Part shown: positions 11,069 through 22,590 of the stretch, in pieces
Numbering within the stretch: position 1 is the stretch's first letter
Layout: every line of letters begins with the position of its first letter
Assembly: GCF_024139115.2 (NCBI RefSeq)
Contig: NC_085141.1
Location: forward strand, 41,537,065 to 41,601,064
From: Armigeres subalbatus
Taxonomy: Eukaryota > Arthropoda > Insecta > Diptera > Culicidae
Direction: 5' to 3'
Length of the DNA stretch: 64,000 bases
The notes under the pieces: model-generated
The model's input: only the letters and a program-made list of their open reading frames with translations
What the model was told of the DNA's origin: nothing
Database searches by the model: none
Translations under genes and position numbers: made by a program

Positions 11069-12713
11069 GTGGCGGCAGCACTACGAAGAGCACCTGAATG
11101 GCGATATGGCAGACAACGGTGGCGGTATGGTAATGAACCTAGGGACACGCGTGCAGGCCATGCGACGGCTCCGAATCTCCAGGAAATCCAGGAGGAGATC
11201 GGCCGGCTGAAAAACAACAAAGCCCCTGGAGTTGACCAACTACCAGGAGAGCTGTTTAAACACGGTGGTGAAGCACTGGCTAGAGCGCTGCATTGGGTGA
11301 TTACCAAGGTTTGGGAGGATGAGGTTCTGCCGCAGGAGTGGATGGAAGGTGTCGTGTGTCCCATCTACAAAAAGGGCAATAAGCTGGATTGTAGCAACTA
11401 CCGCGCAATCACATTGCTGAACGCCGCCTACAAGGTACTCTCCCAAATTTTATGCCGTCGACTAACACCAATTGCAAGAGAGTTCGTGGGGCAGTACCAG
11501 GCGGGATTTATGGATGAACGCTCTACCACAGACCAGGTGTTCGCCATACGTCAGGTATTGCAGAAATGCCGCGAATACAACGTGCCCACACATCATCTAT
11601 TTATCGACTTCAAAGCCGCATATGATACAGTCGATCGGGACCAGCTATGGCAGCTAATGCACGAAAATGCATTTCCGGATAAACTGATACGGTTGATCAA
11701 GGCGACGATGGATCGGGTGATGTGCGTAGTTCGAGTTTCAGGGGCATTCTCGAGTCCCTTCGAAACCCGTAGAGGGTTACGGCAAGGTGATGGTCTTTCG
11801 TGTCTGCTATTCAACATCGCTTTGGAGGGAGTAATACGAAATACGAAGGGCAGGGATTGACACGAGTGGTACGATTTTCACGAAGTCCGTCCAGTTATTT
11901 GGTTTCGCCGACGACATTGATATCATGGCACGTAACTTTGAGAGGATGGAGGAAGCCTACATCAGACTGAAAAGCGAAGCTAAACGGATTGGACTAGTCA
12001 TCAACACGTCGAAGACGAAGTACATGATAGGAAGAGGCTCAAGAGAGGTCAATGTGAGCCACCCACCACGAGTTTCTATCGGTGGTGACGAAATCGAGGT
12101 GGTTGAAGAATTCGTGTACTTGGGCTCACTGGTGACCGCCGATAACGATACCAGCAGAGAAATTCGGAGACGCATAGTGGCTGGAAATCGTACGTACTTT
12201 GGACTCCGCAAGACGCTTCGATCGAATAGAGTTCGCCGCCGTACCAAACTGACAATCTACAAAACGCTCATTAGACCGGTAGTCCTCTACGGACACGAGA
12301 CCTGGACGATGCTCGTGGAGGACCAACGCGCACTGGGAGTTTTCGAAAGGAAAGTGTTGCGTACCATCTATGGTGGGTTGCAGATGGCGGACGGTACGTG
12401 GAGGAGGCGAATGAACCACGAGTTGCAACAGCTGTTGGGAGAACCATCCATCGTTCACACCGCGAAAATCGGAAGACTGCGGTGTGCCGGGCACGTAGCC
12501 AGAATGTCGGACAGTAATCCGGTGAAAATGGTTCTCGACAACGATCCGACGGGAACAAGAAGGCGAGGTGCACAGCGGGCAAGGTGGATCGATCAGGTGG
12601 AGGACGACTTGCGGACCCTCCGTAGACTGCGTGGTTGGCGACGTGTAGCCATGGACCGAGCCGAATGGGGAAGACTCTTATATACCGCACAGGCCACTTC
12701 GGCCTTAGTCTGA
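11069..12713 (+). pseudogene. reverse transcriptase and C-terminal domain of an RTE-like retrotransposon
   Basis: RT blocks appear in order: NNKAPGVDQLPGELFKHGG, VVCPIYKKGNKLDCSNYRAI, GFMDERSTTDQVFAIRQVL, FIDFKAAYDTVDR, GLRQGDGLSCLLFNIAL and the active site GFADDIDIM. The distal part ends with GHVARM, RWIDQVEDDLRTL and W-rich motifs usual for this family. The frame breaks near 11850-11890, just before the active-site block, and the upstream linker (10850-11180) is also out of frame. The element is therefore not autonomous. It directly continues the endonuclease part. Confidence 0.88.
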
Positions 12714-12735
12714 ATAAATAAATAAATAAATTTAA

Positions 12736-13040
12736 TTTAAAAATATTCCATGCAAGTTTGTTTCAAAAACTTGCATGCAAACGCCATCACCACTCGTGGC
12801 CACCAAAAATTCCACAACATGAGGCCAGAGGAACTGGGATAAGAAAATGTTAAATGAAGTATAGAGATACTAGTCAGTTTGTAAATATATGTTTCAATAG
12901 ACTTTTAATAAAATATCCACGTTTTTTTTTTCATTTTATGCTCAACATTTCTCCTCCTCCTAAAATGTTATTCTGCTCGATTTCTGGTTGTTTTTTTTTT
13001 TCGATCGATCAACTTCCAATAACCACACGTAATCTGTTAA
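12736..13040. other. unassigned sequence with a small hairpin
   Basis: CATGCAAGTTT and AAACTTGCATG form a short hairpin at about 12750-12778. Nothing else is recognisable. Confidence 0.35.
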
Positions 13041-13044
13041 CATG

Positions 13045-13425
13045 TTCCAATTGAATCATTCGTTTTAAGAACTGCATAAGCCCATTGTACACAATTTCGA
13101 GAAAACAACAAAAAACTGTTTTTGGACAAATTGGCACCGAACCTTTCGATTTCTTCGATACAGATCATTAGTTTTTGGCAAAACTGAACACCCTGAGGCA
13201 CTTCCAGTGCAAAAACTGTAAACAGTACTCCATAATTGCTCTTCAAAGTGCGTGGACTTATGTAGTTTCTCAAACAAACGAAAAAAATTTCATACATTCC
13301 TGAACAAAATTTTTTTTCGTATTTTTTGCCAGAATACGTATTTTTGGAAGAGGATTCAGAATATATAAAAATCTCATTTTGGCCAAAAATGTTACATAGA
13401 CAGTTTCTCAAACAAACGGTTCAAT
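13045..13425 (-). mobile_element. GTTTGTTTGAGAAACTG-family element, copy 1
   Basis: About 380 bases matching, in the opposite orientation, the element at 26935-27312 along its whole length. The termini carry AGTTTCTCAAACAAACG-type inverted repeats and a third copy of that word lies inside near 13262-13280. Short open frames on the minus strand are not credible genes. Confidence 0.7.
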
Positions 13426-13642
13426 TGTGTTGTGCTCAAGGAATGTAAAATAACAACATTGCCAATGACAACAATATTGTCCTCTCTTGTAGATGTTGAG
13501 AAAAACTCAACTCGCAAACGCAATAAGCGTTTGTCCCAAACTGCAACAGAATATTTAGGACAATGATCGCCTGCCGTGCATTTTGAGAAGCAGTCGGCTT
13601 CCGATGATGGTTTTGGTTAAATAAGTATCAGTTATCATAGTT

Positions 13643-13745
13643 TACCCAACAAACAATTAAAGCTGAACAAGCTAGTTTTTTGGCTGAAGAAGGCTATCTT
13701 TCGCTAAATAAGCGCTTTATCCGACTCCAATGTTTGTTGGGTAGA
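13643..13745. mobile_element. ACCCAACAAAC-ended miniature element
   Basis: Short inverted termini ACCCAACAAAC and GTTTGTTGGGT bracket about 100 bases without coding capacity. Confidence 0.55.
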
Positions 13746-13768
13746 CATTAACATCTGTTGACATGATT

Positions 13769-13925
13769 TCTCGCTTAACTTTTCAAAAGGACCTAAGTAA
13801 CATTTTTTTCATGAATTATTTTGAATAGCGCAATCAATAGCTTTCATGTTGTTGTGCTGATTGCGCTATTCAAATTAATTCATGAAAAAAATGTTACTTA
13901 GGTCCTTTTGAAAAGTTAAGCGAGA
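13769..13925. repeat. near-perfect long hairpin, 71-bp arms
   Basis: Arms at 13769-13839 and 13855-13925 are reverse complements with about three mismatches and a loop of about 15 bases. The arms start TCTCGCTTAACTTTTC and contain GAATAGCGCAATCA. It is probably a foldback miniature element. A transcript through it would form a long double-stranded stem. Confidence 0.8.
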
Positions 13926-13952
13926 TTTGTGTTTTACTTCTGAAATATACAA

Positions 13953-14200
13953 CACAGAAAAAAAATATGAAAAATAAACAGCGCGTAAAACCTGACATGC
14001 GGAAATTTACGCCATTATACGCTGAAATGGTCCTCTTGCTAACAAGATTGCTTACAACTTGTATTCAATATTGACGATTCACGTCAAAAATTGTATACAT
14101 TTAGGCAATATCCCGTGTGGAATTACGCCAATAATGGCGTTCCATTTATGTGCATGATTTTTAGCGTAAATTTCAGTGGATTTTTCTATCTGTGAAGTTA
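13953..14200. mobile_element. probable miniature element with CACAGA ends
   Basis: CACAGAAAAAAAA on the left and TTTTTCTATCTGTG on the right look like inverted termini. Internal AATTTACGCCATTAT and TTACGCCAATAATGG words are related. Weaker evidence than for the neighbouring elements. Confidence 0.4.
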
Positions 14201-16105
14201 TCACAGTTTGAAAAGTTCACAACAATTACCTCTCCATGTTTGTTGCAAATAAAACGGAACGCAATAATGTCTTTATCCTCTGCAGATGAGGACAAAGAGT
14301 TATCGCTTGTCTCTTTTGTCGCTTGTTTTTTTTTTTGCATTTTTCAGCGACAATTACATTCCTTGGTTGTGCTAGAATATAGTGAGAACATGATGATCCA
14401 TAAAGTTCCTTTCTTTTAATCAACAAGGAAAAAGATCGGAGTGTAATTTTAACGTATTCAAATCCTCTACTAGATCCCCTACCAGAGCATTCAAGCCACA
14501 TTGACTAATAAAATACATTTCAGCACTCGGAAAATAAGTTGAAACTTAACCATTTTGTAACTTCATCGTAAATTCTCTCATTCATGCCGTTGTTTTGTTA
14601 AATTAGAGAAATACCTATCAGAGTGCAGAATTGGCGGATCATCCAACCATATGCTCGGGTAACTGTAACATGTTGAACAGCACACAAGTGGAGCGGAGCC
14701 CAAGTTTTTTTTTTCTGGTGCATAACTTTGCGTCTTAGCACATAACAAAGCTTGATAAAAATTGTGAACTTTTCCTTTTTCAATGTTATAAGCTGATCAT
14801 AGTTTTAAAAAATTGCATTGGGATTATTGCAACATCCACGCAGCATTTTCAAAGCGAATCAAATACAAAGTCCCCCACGCACGAGTAGGTTGTTGACGTT
14901 TTCCGGTTTCTGTTGCGTAGCCGTCAACATCGCTTCAGCTTGTATGCAATCATCATACACAAGAACGATCGAAAACCAACTTATCGATTCGTTGATTGAT
15001 TTTGCTAATTCCGCCCAAATTTCTATCATAGGAATATTGGAATGATCATAAATAGCAGGAATAATCAAAATATATAGAACTGCGTACAGTTCTCGTACTT
15101 GCTTTATTCGAATGAACATAATAAAGGAGCATAAATTGACATAAATTGAATAATTAAATACACCATATCACTTGTGCAATAATTGAAAATTTATCGCACC
15201 AGAGGAAATACAATATCATATTTATATTCAGTAGAAGTTACTTCAATGAAAACATATTATTTTTTTCCTTGGACAAACTATGATATTGAATTCTTGTTGC
15301 TTTCCTCTCAAAACCGTTCACAGAAAATAACCAGGCTTGTATACAAGGTGGCTTGCATAAAACATATTTTTAAATAACTTTCACTAACTAACATTGATAA
15401 ATCACACTTATTGTGTTTAACTTGTTCAAAATTCACCACATTTCAAAAGATTATATGTTTGTGATCCATTTTGGACCTTGATTGACTAGTAATTCTAGTA
15501 AGTAATAGGGTTAACGATGGCTGTTCTAAAATGACCAAAATCATTGATTTTACGACATTTGTTGAAGTATATCTTAAAATCTCGACGTGTTAGAGCAAAT
15601 CTGAAATCAGATTCGGATTCAGCGAGCAAAAATCTACTAGGGACACATTATTTGGTGTAAGGGACAAAATCTTGTTGAGCTGTGTAAGTTATATGAAGCA
15701 TCTTCAATCCTCTAGAAATTTTATTCTTACTTTCGATGAGATTCAAATTGTAGTTTGAATGTAAAATGTTGCACATTTTGTTTTTCTTAGGGCCTTCTTC
15801 ATGCTCGCGTAAATCTTGAACGGTGCTTGCTCATACGCTTGAACTTGGTTTAAGGCCTAAGTGGAGGTGAAGGCCTTTAGTTCGAAAGAGGCGCCCAGAA
15901 AAGACTTCGTCAAGGGCGCCTGCTAGGGAAAGTCATCAGAATAACTAATTCCTATTACTAACATTTACACTCTAAGCCTGACGTACTAAAAATTGCGTTA
16001 AATCTGACGCATTTTCGTTAAAAATAGGATAACCTAAAAAACATTGAACATTTCCACCAAACACTGGAGATGTTTTCTAGAAGAATATTAAATACGTATT
16101 TATTG
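14201..16105. other. AT-rich sequence without recognisable genes
   Basis: Only short scattered frames are present and none resembles a known family. A GC-richer patch at 15780-15940 also gives no recognisable product. Confidence 0.4.
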
Positions 16106-16113
16106 TCTCGGAA

Positions 16114-16715
16114 CAAGGGGCAACTAACTCTAAACTTTCCTAAATACTAACAAATACTAGAGAAAAACTACTCCGCATCTATGGTAAATTGATCGAAGAG
16201 CCCTGGTTGGGAAGGTAGGAAACACAACGGCACCAAGTCAATACAATCCATCCAGATTTAGGCAACACATAATTTCTGTCTTCTTTGAATTCTTAAAAAA
16301 TCGCTAAGCAACCTCCCGAGCAGCACACATGTTGCACACAAGTTTATGTGACCCATATGTAATCGAATTTAGTCACATTTGAGTTGCTGCAACCAAATCG
16401 GTCTGGATTGTGCTGCTAGGGCTTTTCTATTATTAATACTTTTTGAGTTAACTTTTAGGCCCACTTTTTGGTTTGATGGCATTAGAAATATAAAATGCGG
16501 TTTGAAAGTTTTCTGGAATCTGCAAAAGGTAGAAATCAGGTGTTTCCAATACGGGGGAGCACTGTGTTTCATCAACTAACTGACAAACGCCATAACAACC
16601 GAACTAGCAACCATTTCTTTGTTTGACGAAAATCATGGATACTAGAAATATCACGAAATAATATTGAGGGATAATGAGTAATATTATCGGAAAGTTTAGA
16701 GTTGGTTGCCCCTTG
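16114..16715. mobile_element. 602-bp non-autonomous hAT-type element
   Basis: The left end CAAGGGGCAAC and the right end GTTGCCCCTTG are inverted, and the similarity extends about 30 bases inward (ACTCTAAACTTTCC). A perfect 8-bp direct repeat TCTCGGAA flanks it at 16106-16113 and 16716-16723. Terminal CAAGG fits the hAT consensus. A short element of another family is nested at 16318-16432. Confidence 0.85.
16318..16432. mobile_element. short CGAGCAGCACA-family element
   Basis: Starts CGAGCAGCACACATGTTG and ends TTGTGCTGCTAGGG, with GTTGCTGCAACCAAATC inside. Related copies lie near 31738-31835 and 41645-41758. Confidence 0.65.
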
Positions 16716-16834
16716 TCTCGGAATGTGGTTACGTAAATAGTAGGCGTGAATATATAGGCAACAAACAGCCTCTATGATTTTTTTGTCAGCGGCGCAGACG
16801 AAATTTTGAGTAATTTGAAGTATGATATTAGTTT

Positions 16835-17059
16835 AAGGTCACTCCTTACGGAATCCAATTTTCAAAGTACTCGCGTTTTCAAGGGCACACCATTCGATAC
16901 GGAAGCAACGCACAACTGTCATTTTTATTTTTTCTGCTTTGCTGCGTCGCAGCATGCGTGAAAAAATAAAAATGACAGTTGTGCGTTGCTTCCGTATCAA
17001 ATGGTGTGCCCTTGAAAACGCGAGTACTTTGAAAATTAGATTCCGTCAGGAGTGACCTT
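16835..17059. mobile_element. hairpin miniature element with 10-bp target duplication (Mutator-like?)
   Basis: Two arms of roughly 100 bases are nearly perfect reverse complements, from AAGGTCACTCC to GGAGTGACCTT. A perfect 10-bp direct repeat ATATTAGTTT lies flush at 16825-16834 and 17060-17069. Target duplications of 9 to 10 bp suggest a Mutator-like origin. A diverged relative is at 33388-33592. Confidence 0.8.
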
Positions 17060-17069
17060 ATATTAGTTT

Positions 17070-17225
17070 AGAAATTCCGCGGAATTTATTTTAGAATTTA
17101 TGCAAATTAACGAAACGAAACGAAATCAAGAAATTAGATTTCGCCATGCTCAAATTCCGCGAAATTCCGTTTCAAACCACCTGAAACGAAATTTTTCGAA
17201 ATACCGCATATGCTTAGTGAATTGC
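17070..17225. repeat. GAAACGAAA-rich degenerate repeat
   Basis: Words such as ACGAAACGAAACGAAAT and AAATTCCGCG recur. A similar tract lies at 41290-41490. Possibly the interior of a decayed DNA element; no termini were identified. Confidence 0.45.
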
Positions 17226-17269
17226 AAATCATTTAAAGCTTTTGATGCATTCACTCACATGTCTTAACT

Positions 17270-17412
17270 TGTTTACAGATACGTTATTTGACCTAAACCA
17301 TAAGGCCGTCTTTATTGCATCGTAGTTGACTCAAGTGGGATAACTAAAGACAGCTAAGTTGGATAGTACTAAGTCGTCTTATGACAAGTGAAGACATTCC
17401 AGACATAGCCAT
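17270..17412. mobile_element. decayed copy of the ACAGATACGT foldback family
   Basis: Contains ACAGATACGTTATTTGACC, AAGGCCGTCTTTA and CGTCTTATGACAAGTGAAGA, the same blocks in the same order as one path through the long hairpin at 47609-47856. Confidence 0.6.
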
Positions 17413-20400
17413 AAATGTTGTTCTGTTTATAAAACTACTCCTTTTCTCCAGAAACTCAGGTACATTTTCTGTGGATATTAATAGAACACCACCCAAAGTC
17501 AACGGTTCACAGCTAATAAACAGCGCGTGAAATATGCGCCCATAAAATATTTACAGCACCCGTTGTAATTTAGTGCTACTCATCATCCCAACACCAGTTC
17601 CTACAACTCATCTGGATCTCATGCATGCCATCTCTTGAAGGCGCATAAAGGCCAAGCAAGACCTTCCCTTCGAGATTGCTTGACTCTTCCTTTCCGTACA
17701 ACTCCTTTTTTTTTGTTTTCCAATATACCCCGAGAAGGTTTCCGATCGGTGGCGCTCGGTTCGGTGGCAATTTGTCGCTCCCAGTGGGAACCACCACCTT
17801 TATGCCCCGGTAGATGACACGAATTTACGCTGAATAAAATATACATTAATTTAGTGACGCTCCGCCGTGGCTGGTCGTGAAGATGCAGCACGGTTCGGTC
17901 GTTTGACTTCCAGACTCATAGACCCAGTCTTCTGGTAGTCGAACGGAGATTTATCAACCGGTGTGCGGATCGACGCGTGTGGATTTACATACGAGCGACT
18001 ACCAATGACGGAATGGGTTGTAAATTTACATCGGACACATCATGAAGATATGAATCTTTAGCTCATTTGGGAGGGATTATGAGCTATATGATGTCGCCGT
18101 GTGTCGAGTGGCCTGTGAGGGCAGAGCTTGTGGGCGGTTTGTGTTGATTGAATCTGAAAGAGGACAATTTGTCGTGTCATTCACCGGCGATCAACGACAA
18201 AACGGCCACCGACGCAGTCATTGCGCGTTCCCACAGTTTAATGAGATGGCTTGCAATGAGTCAGGAACCGAAGCAATTCGGTTGGTTGGCTCATATACTT
18301 CATATACATTTGAAGGGCGTAACGGCCAAAACATAAACTTTCCCGTTATTCTTCGATGTACTATGTTCCTAACTATATATGTAGACGAAAAACTGGAATC
18401 ATTGAATTTTTCCTGTTATGTCCTTTCGAATGTTGGGCTAACACGAATCCGTTTTATTCCCAAAGTGATAATTGTTTTTCTTCCTTACCCGATATGGGGA
18501 ATAACACTCTCCTTAGCGCCAATTAATGATCTAGCCGGAAGCAAAAATCTGCCCATTTGCTCATTACTATCAGCTCAACTAGGGGGCCATCACTTCCATT
18601 AGCACGCTGTCGACACCATCATCGCTCGGCGCTATCATCGCCAACATCAGCAGCATGTCGTATACCGATTTAGGTATTTTTGCTGAGCAAAATTGATTTC
18701 CCTAGGCTTCAAGGAGGGCACTCCTTTCGCGCTGCTGCTGCTGATTCGCTGCGGTCCGCGCTTTGTCCATCCAGCTCCGTTCAGGTTCGGTTCGGTTTGG
18801 TTAGGATGGTGATTAACTAAAGCAGGTGCTAAAACGGACGGGGCTCAGGGGGCTATCATTAGACTGATTGCTTCTCGCCAGACGGACTGGAATCGACTCC
18901 GATAGGCACCGCGGAGGATGGGAATGAACTGGGCATCAACTGCAGCAGTTAGCGCTTCGGGGTCTCGCGTCAGGTAAAACGATGCAACGGCACTTGATCT
19001 TTGACTTTGGCCGGGTGGATGGGGTAGGTTCCTGCTGTAAATGACAAACTGCAGCGAGTTCTCTGCAATAGAAGTGAAACTGCCGTACATCCCTGCGAGG
19101 TGCGAAATTAATCATGCGAATTATTCCGAGACACGTTTAACATGCTGTCTAATTTGTATTTGAATCATCATCTGTGAAAACTGTTTTATGGTACATCGGT
19201 CACCTACTTGGGTGGTTTATTTTGTTTACGTTATTAGAAAACCACTATCCTACCAGTGATTTTCCTTCCAAACATCAAATTTTATTTGCAATTTCGTATA
19301 AATAATTCTCATACCTATCCGTTTTAAAAAATATACAAAATTCTGTAAGCAACCATTGAAAAGTAATTTCCAGGTAAAAAGATGATATTATTATTAAGTC
19401 ATTTGTTCCATTGTTAATACCATGCTTCTATATCAATAACATTGACAAGACAAACAGTTTTGGCTTAATACGTGATGTTTTTTTTTGCTATCCCGCGTGC
19501 TCACTACTGATTTTGAATAATTAAGATAATAAGACTTAAGATACCATTACGAGAACTATTCCCATTTCTATCACAATGAGCATAGATTCATCTCAATGCG
19601 TGCTCACTGCTGAAAAAACACAAACATAAGAAACAAATAAAATTAATTTGAATTGCATTATTTTTGACGGGATGAACATAGAAGCTGTAAGATGAAGTCC
19701 AGGAGCAGTATGTGATATTTTTATCCTTAGTTGAAAAATCAGCGCAGTTACCAATATTAATAAATATAAGTTTGGGGTTCTGATCAATTTGACAAAATGT
19801 GCAAAATTCCGAATACAAAATGCAGCTCTCACCTGCTATCGTCGTAAGTAGTTGTCGGTCTCAAGAAGCCATAAATCTTGTCACCCTTTGCTTGCGGACC
19901 GATAATCACTGAGTAAATAAATCACGTCGAATTTGGCCGAACCTCAGCTTCCAATCTGTCTCCTGAAATCTTCCATTTTCGGCACAAGACTTTTTTAAAT
20001 TTCTTTTCAATTGCTCTGTTGTGCCTATCACTTGGAGTAGGCATGCTTGTCCGGGCCTACCTTCGAAGGATTATCACAAGAAGGATTACACTCGCGACTA
20101 GGCTCCAAAAGCCGATTTAAAAGTTCCGGACACAATCAGTTTTGAAGGCACAATTTCCACCAAAACTCGTTCAGGAATCACACAATCGCCCAGGCACTAT
20201 CGGAGAACTTTGCTTCCGTATCGACAAAGGATGAACGATAAAACCCCAGGACAAGGCACGAAATTGGGTTTCTGCTAACCGAAAAAAATAACGTATTTCT
20301 CAATTTAAACTTTAATCATTATTTAATTACATCTAAAACAATTAATAATTATTTAATTTAGCGTTTAGGTTTTCTTTAATGTATAAACCGCTCGGTGTGG

Positions 20401-20640
20401 ACTGCCACCGATGTCTTCATCAGATTAAACCATCCATCCACCTTTCTCTGATGATCGACATCGGTGACGTCATGAATGCGAGATAGGTAGTCATACTGAC
20501 CAGCACGAGAGAACATCCACCCAAACTGTGTCCATGTCGTTTGTTGTTGAAGTCGCAACCAGTGTGCGTCGCCGTAAAAATAGAACCGATGGCAAAACTG
20601 CGTTTTCTGATCGTCGCTGAGTAATGGTCAAATGGATAGT
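17413..20640. other. mostly unique sequence, no gene identified
   Basis: The 17.6-19.1 kb part is GC-richer and may be host regulatory or intronic DNA. The longest frame (18099-18602) spans a decayed half of the hairpin found at 51285-51422: GAAGGGCGTAACGGCCAAAA and a TATATGTAGAC word at about 18315-18390. I therefore do not treat it as a gene. The 19.1-20.6 kb part is AT-rich with no clear features. Confidence 0.4.
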
Positions 20641-20655
20641 GTGTAGCATGGGTTA

Positions 20656-20905
20656 GGGACAAAAGGTCGAAAGACAAAAAGTCGAAAGGACAAAAGGTCG
20701 AAAGACAAAACGTCGAAAGACAAAAGGTCGAAGGGACAAATGGTCGAAAAGGACAAAAGGTCGAAAGGGACAAAAGGTCGCAAGGACAAAACGTCGAACG
20801 GGACAAAGGGTCGAAACGGACAAAATGTCGAACGGGACAAAAGGTCGAAAGAAACTAAAGATCAATAAGATCAAAAAGTCGAAACGGACAAGGAACTGAA
20901 ACGGA
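20656..20905 (+). repeat. left minisatellite arm (GGACAAAAGGTCGAAA)n
   Basis: About 14 units of 15-18 bp with small changes such as AACGTCGAA and AATGTCGAA. Its minus-strand frames (Ser-Thr-Phe-Cys-Pro-type repeats) are composition artefacts. Confidence 0.9.
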
Positions 20906-20922
20906 GAGAGTCAATCTACCAC

Positions 20923-21266
20923 CAGAGTTGCCCTACACAGTTAACAAAAACTCTGCTCTTTTATTTCTCACAATTTTTAACAAATAAATAAAATTCATTC
21001 AGTGAGTACAATTAATAGATAGATGTTGAGTTTTCTAAATGTCACTTCGATTTGTCATAATGGTGCACGCCGCACATCAAGTACACCGGCGTATATTACA
21101 CGCCGGTGTATTTTCAATGCGTGCACCTTTTGACAGATCGAAGCGACATTCAGAAAACCAAGATTTTCATCTATTATTTGCACTCATTGAATGAATTTTA
21201 TTTAATTGCTTAAAATAGCTTAAAATAAAAGAGCAACTGTTTTGCCAACTGTATAGGACAACTCTG
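20923..21266. mobile_element. foldback miniature element with CAGAGTTG ends
   Basis: CAGAGTTGCCCTACACAGTT on the left pairs with AACTGTATAGGACAACTCTG on the right. Further inside, CTCTTTTATTT / AAATAAAAGAG and a central CACCGGCGTA / TACACGCCGGTG hairpin also pair. It resembles the element at 24899-25081 in its outer 50 bases. Confidence 0.75.
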
Positions 21267-21400
21267 TCTCGCGCAATACAAGTTTTATTCATTCCCTAAA
21301 TCAACAATCATTTTATCTCTAACAGAACTATGTAGATATTCATAATATTCTATATTAATGATTTCGTGTGTGTTACTTCTACGTGAAGTTAAACGATTTA

Positions 21401-21745
21401 CAATGATATGGAAATGCTAATATCATCTTCCAAACTTGGACGTACATGTTCATGATAGCATTAGAGGCGAAAGTATAGAATTGATAGTTCCGTTAGGATA
21501 AGGCAGGCATGAAGAATGTTTTTATAGAAGTCGATTTGAAAGCGAGCGGAGGGCAATATTTGTGATGGCACATATCACACGACCTTCCTTCTGCCAAGCT
21601 CCCGTATGAAGGGGGAGGGAAGAATATCAGTGTGGAAGCTGATATATCTCCACTGGCTGGCCAATTCTATACTTTCGCCTCTAATGCTATCATGAACATG
21701 TACGTCCAAGTTTGGAAGATGATATTAGCATTTCCATATCATTCA
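21401..21745. mobile_element. foldback miniature element with about 75-bp near-perfect arms
   Basis: From about 21403, ATGATATGGAAATGCTAATA and the following 60 bases reappear as reverse complement ending at about 21742. The loop contains GGGGGAGGGAAG. Flanking sequence carries an imperfect direct duplication: ATTCATAATATT at 21338 and 21741, and TGTGTTAYTTCTACKTGAAG near 21368 and 21817. Confidence 0.75.
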
Positions 21746-21896
21746 TAATATTGTTTCATAATAATTACTCCTTCTTTGAAAATTGCTCATTCTTCAACTT
21801 TGAATGATGTGATGAGTGTGTTATTTCTACTTGAAGTTAAAAGCGTTTCATAAATACTTTCGGAATACACCCAACTCGTTATCAACTTGTTCTTGA

Positions 21897-22122
21897 TCGA
21901 CCTTTTGTCCTTTTCGACCTTTTGTCCTTTTCGACCTTTTGTCCTTTTCGACCTTTTGTTCCTTTCGACCTTTTGTGCCTTTCGACCTTTTGTCCTTTCG
22001 ACCTTTTATCCCTTTCGACGTTTGTCTTTTCGACCTTTTGTCCTTTCGACATTTTGTCTTTTCGACCTTTTGTCTTTCGACCTTTTGTCCTTTCGACCTT
22101 TTGTCTTTCGACCTTTTGTCAT
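21897..22122 (-). repeat. right minisatellite arm, inverted orientation
   Basis: About 14 units reading CGACCTTTTGTCCTTT on the plus strand, the reverse complement of the left arm at 20656-20905. Confidence 0.9.
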
Positions 22123-22137
22123 AAATTCGTGTAGCAT

Positions 22138-22590
22138 TGCTCTTCCATCCCGTCCATCCGTCTGTCGATTTATTGAGATTCACTACCCAGTGTAAATATC
22201 GTTTCAACCAGCAGACAGCAGACAGGTACATGGGGGTGAAAGCCCAAACAATGCTCTTGGAGTCGTATGCAGTTATTTTAACTTCCAATAAAATCAAGGA
22301 CAAATTTTTAAATCGACTAAACTTATTTTCAAACCAAAGACTTTTGGATTTATTTAATCCAATAGGACAAAACAATATAAATAATAATTCTAGTGCCGGA
22401 GTGTAATGCCAAAAATAAGAAGAGGAAGAATTAAATATGTTATTGCCACATGTTTCAGGTCTTTCAAGCATTTCCTGGAGTTTTGGCCTTCAGATCTCCA
22501 CGCGTAAACTAATATCTTTCGACCTATATATCAGTATTCCCAGCGATTCATAAATCAAATTTGAAAAAGACAGACACATCCCCACACATC
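22138..22590. other. unassigned spacer between two foldback elements
   Basis: No gene or terminal repeat is recognised. Confidence 0.35.

Larger units (their letters stand above)
9340..12735 (+). mobile_element. RTE-like non-LTR retrotransposon, decayed
   Basis: A GC-richer leader (about 9370-9740) is followed by endonuclease and reverse transcriptase frames. The copy ends in an AAAT microsatellite tail (AATAAATAAATAAAT near 12714-12731), as is usual for short-tailed non-LTR elements. The 5' border is placed by the change in composition after the end of the preceding repeat. I could not find a convincing target duplication. Confidence 0.75.
20650..22128. mobile_element. FB-like foldback element with minisatellite arms and 9-bp target duplication
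   Basis: Left and right arms consist of about 14 imperfect copies each of a 15-18 bp unit (GGACAAAAGGTCGAAA) in opposite orientation. The outermost bases are also inverted: GGGTTAGGGACAAAAG at 20650 aligns position for position with the complement of the right end. A perfect 9-bp direct repeat GTGTAGCAT lies flush outside both ends (20641-20649 and 22129-22137). Long inverted arms made of short tandem repeats plus a 9-bp duplication are the layout of Drosophila Foldback elements. The middle holds two other foldback elements and no transposase. Confidence 0.8.

Noticed and set aside
18099..18602. 167-codon plus-strand frame
   Set aside because: It runs across a decayed half of the hairpin repeat found intact at 51285-51422 and shows no domain.
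20420..20874. Cys/Pro/Phe-rich minus-strand frames
   Set aside because: Translation of the GGACAAAAGGTCGAAA minisatellite arm.
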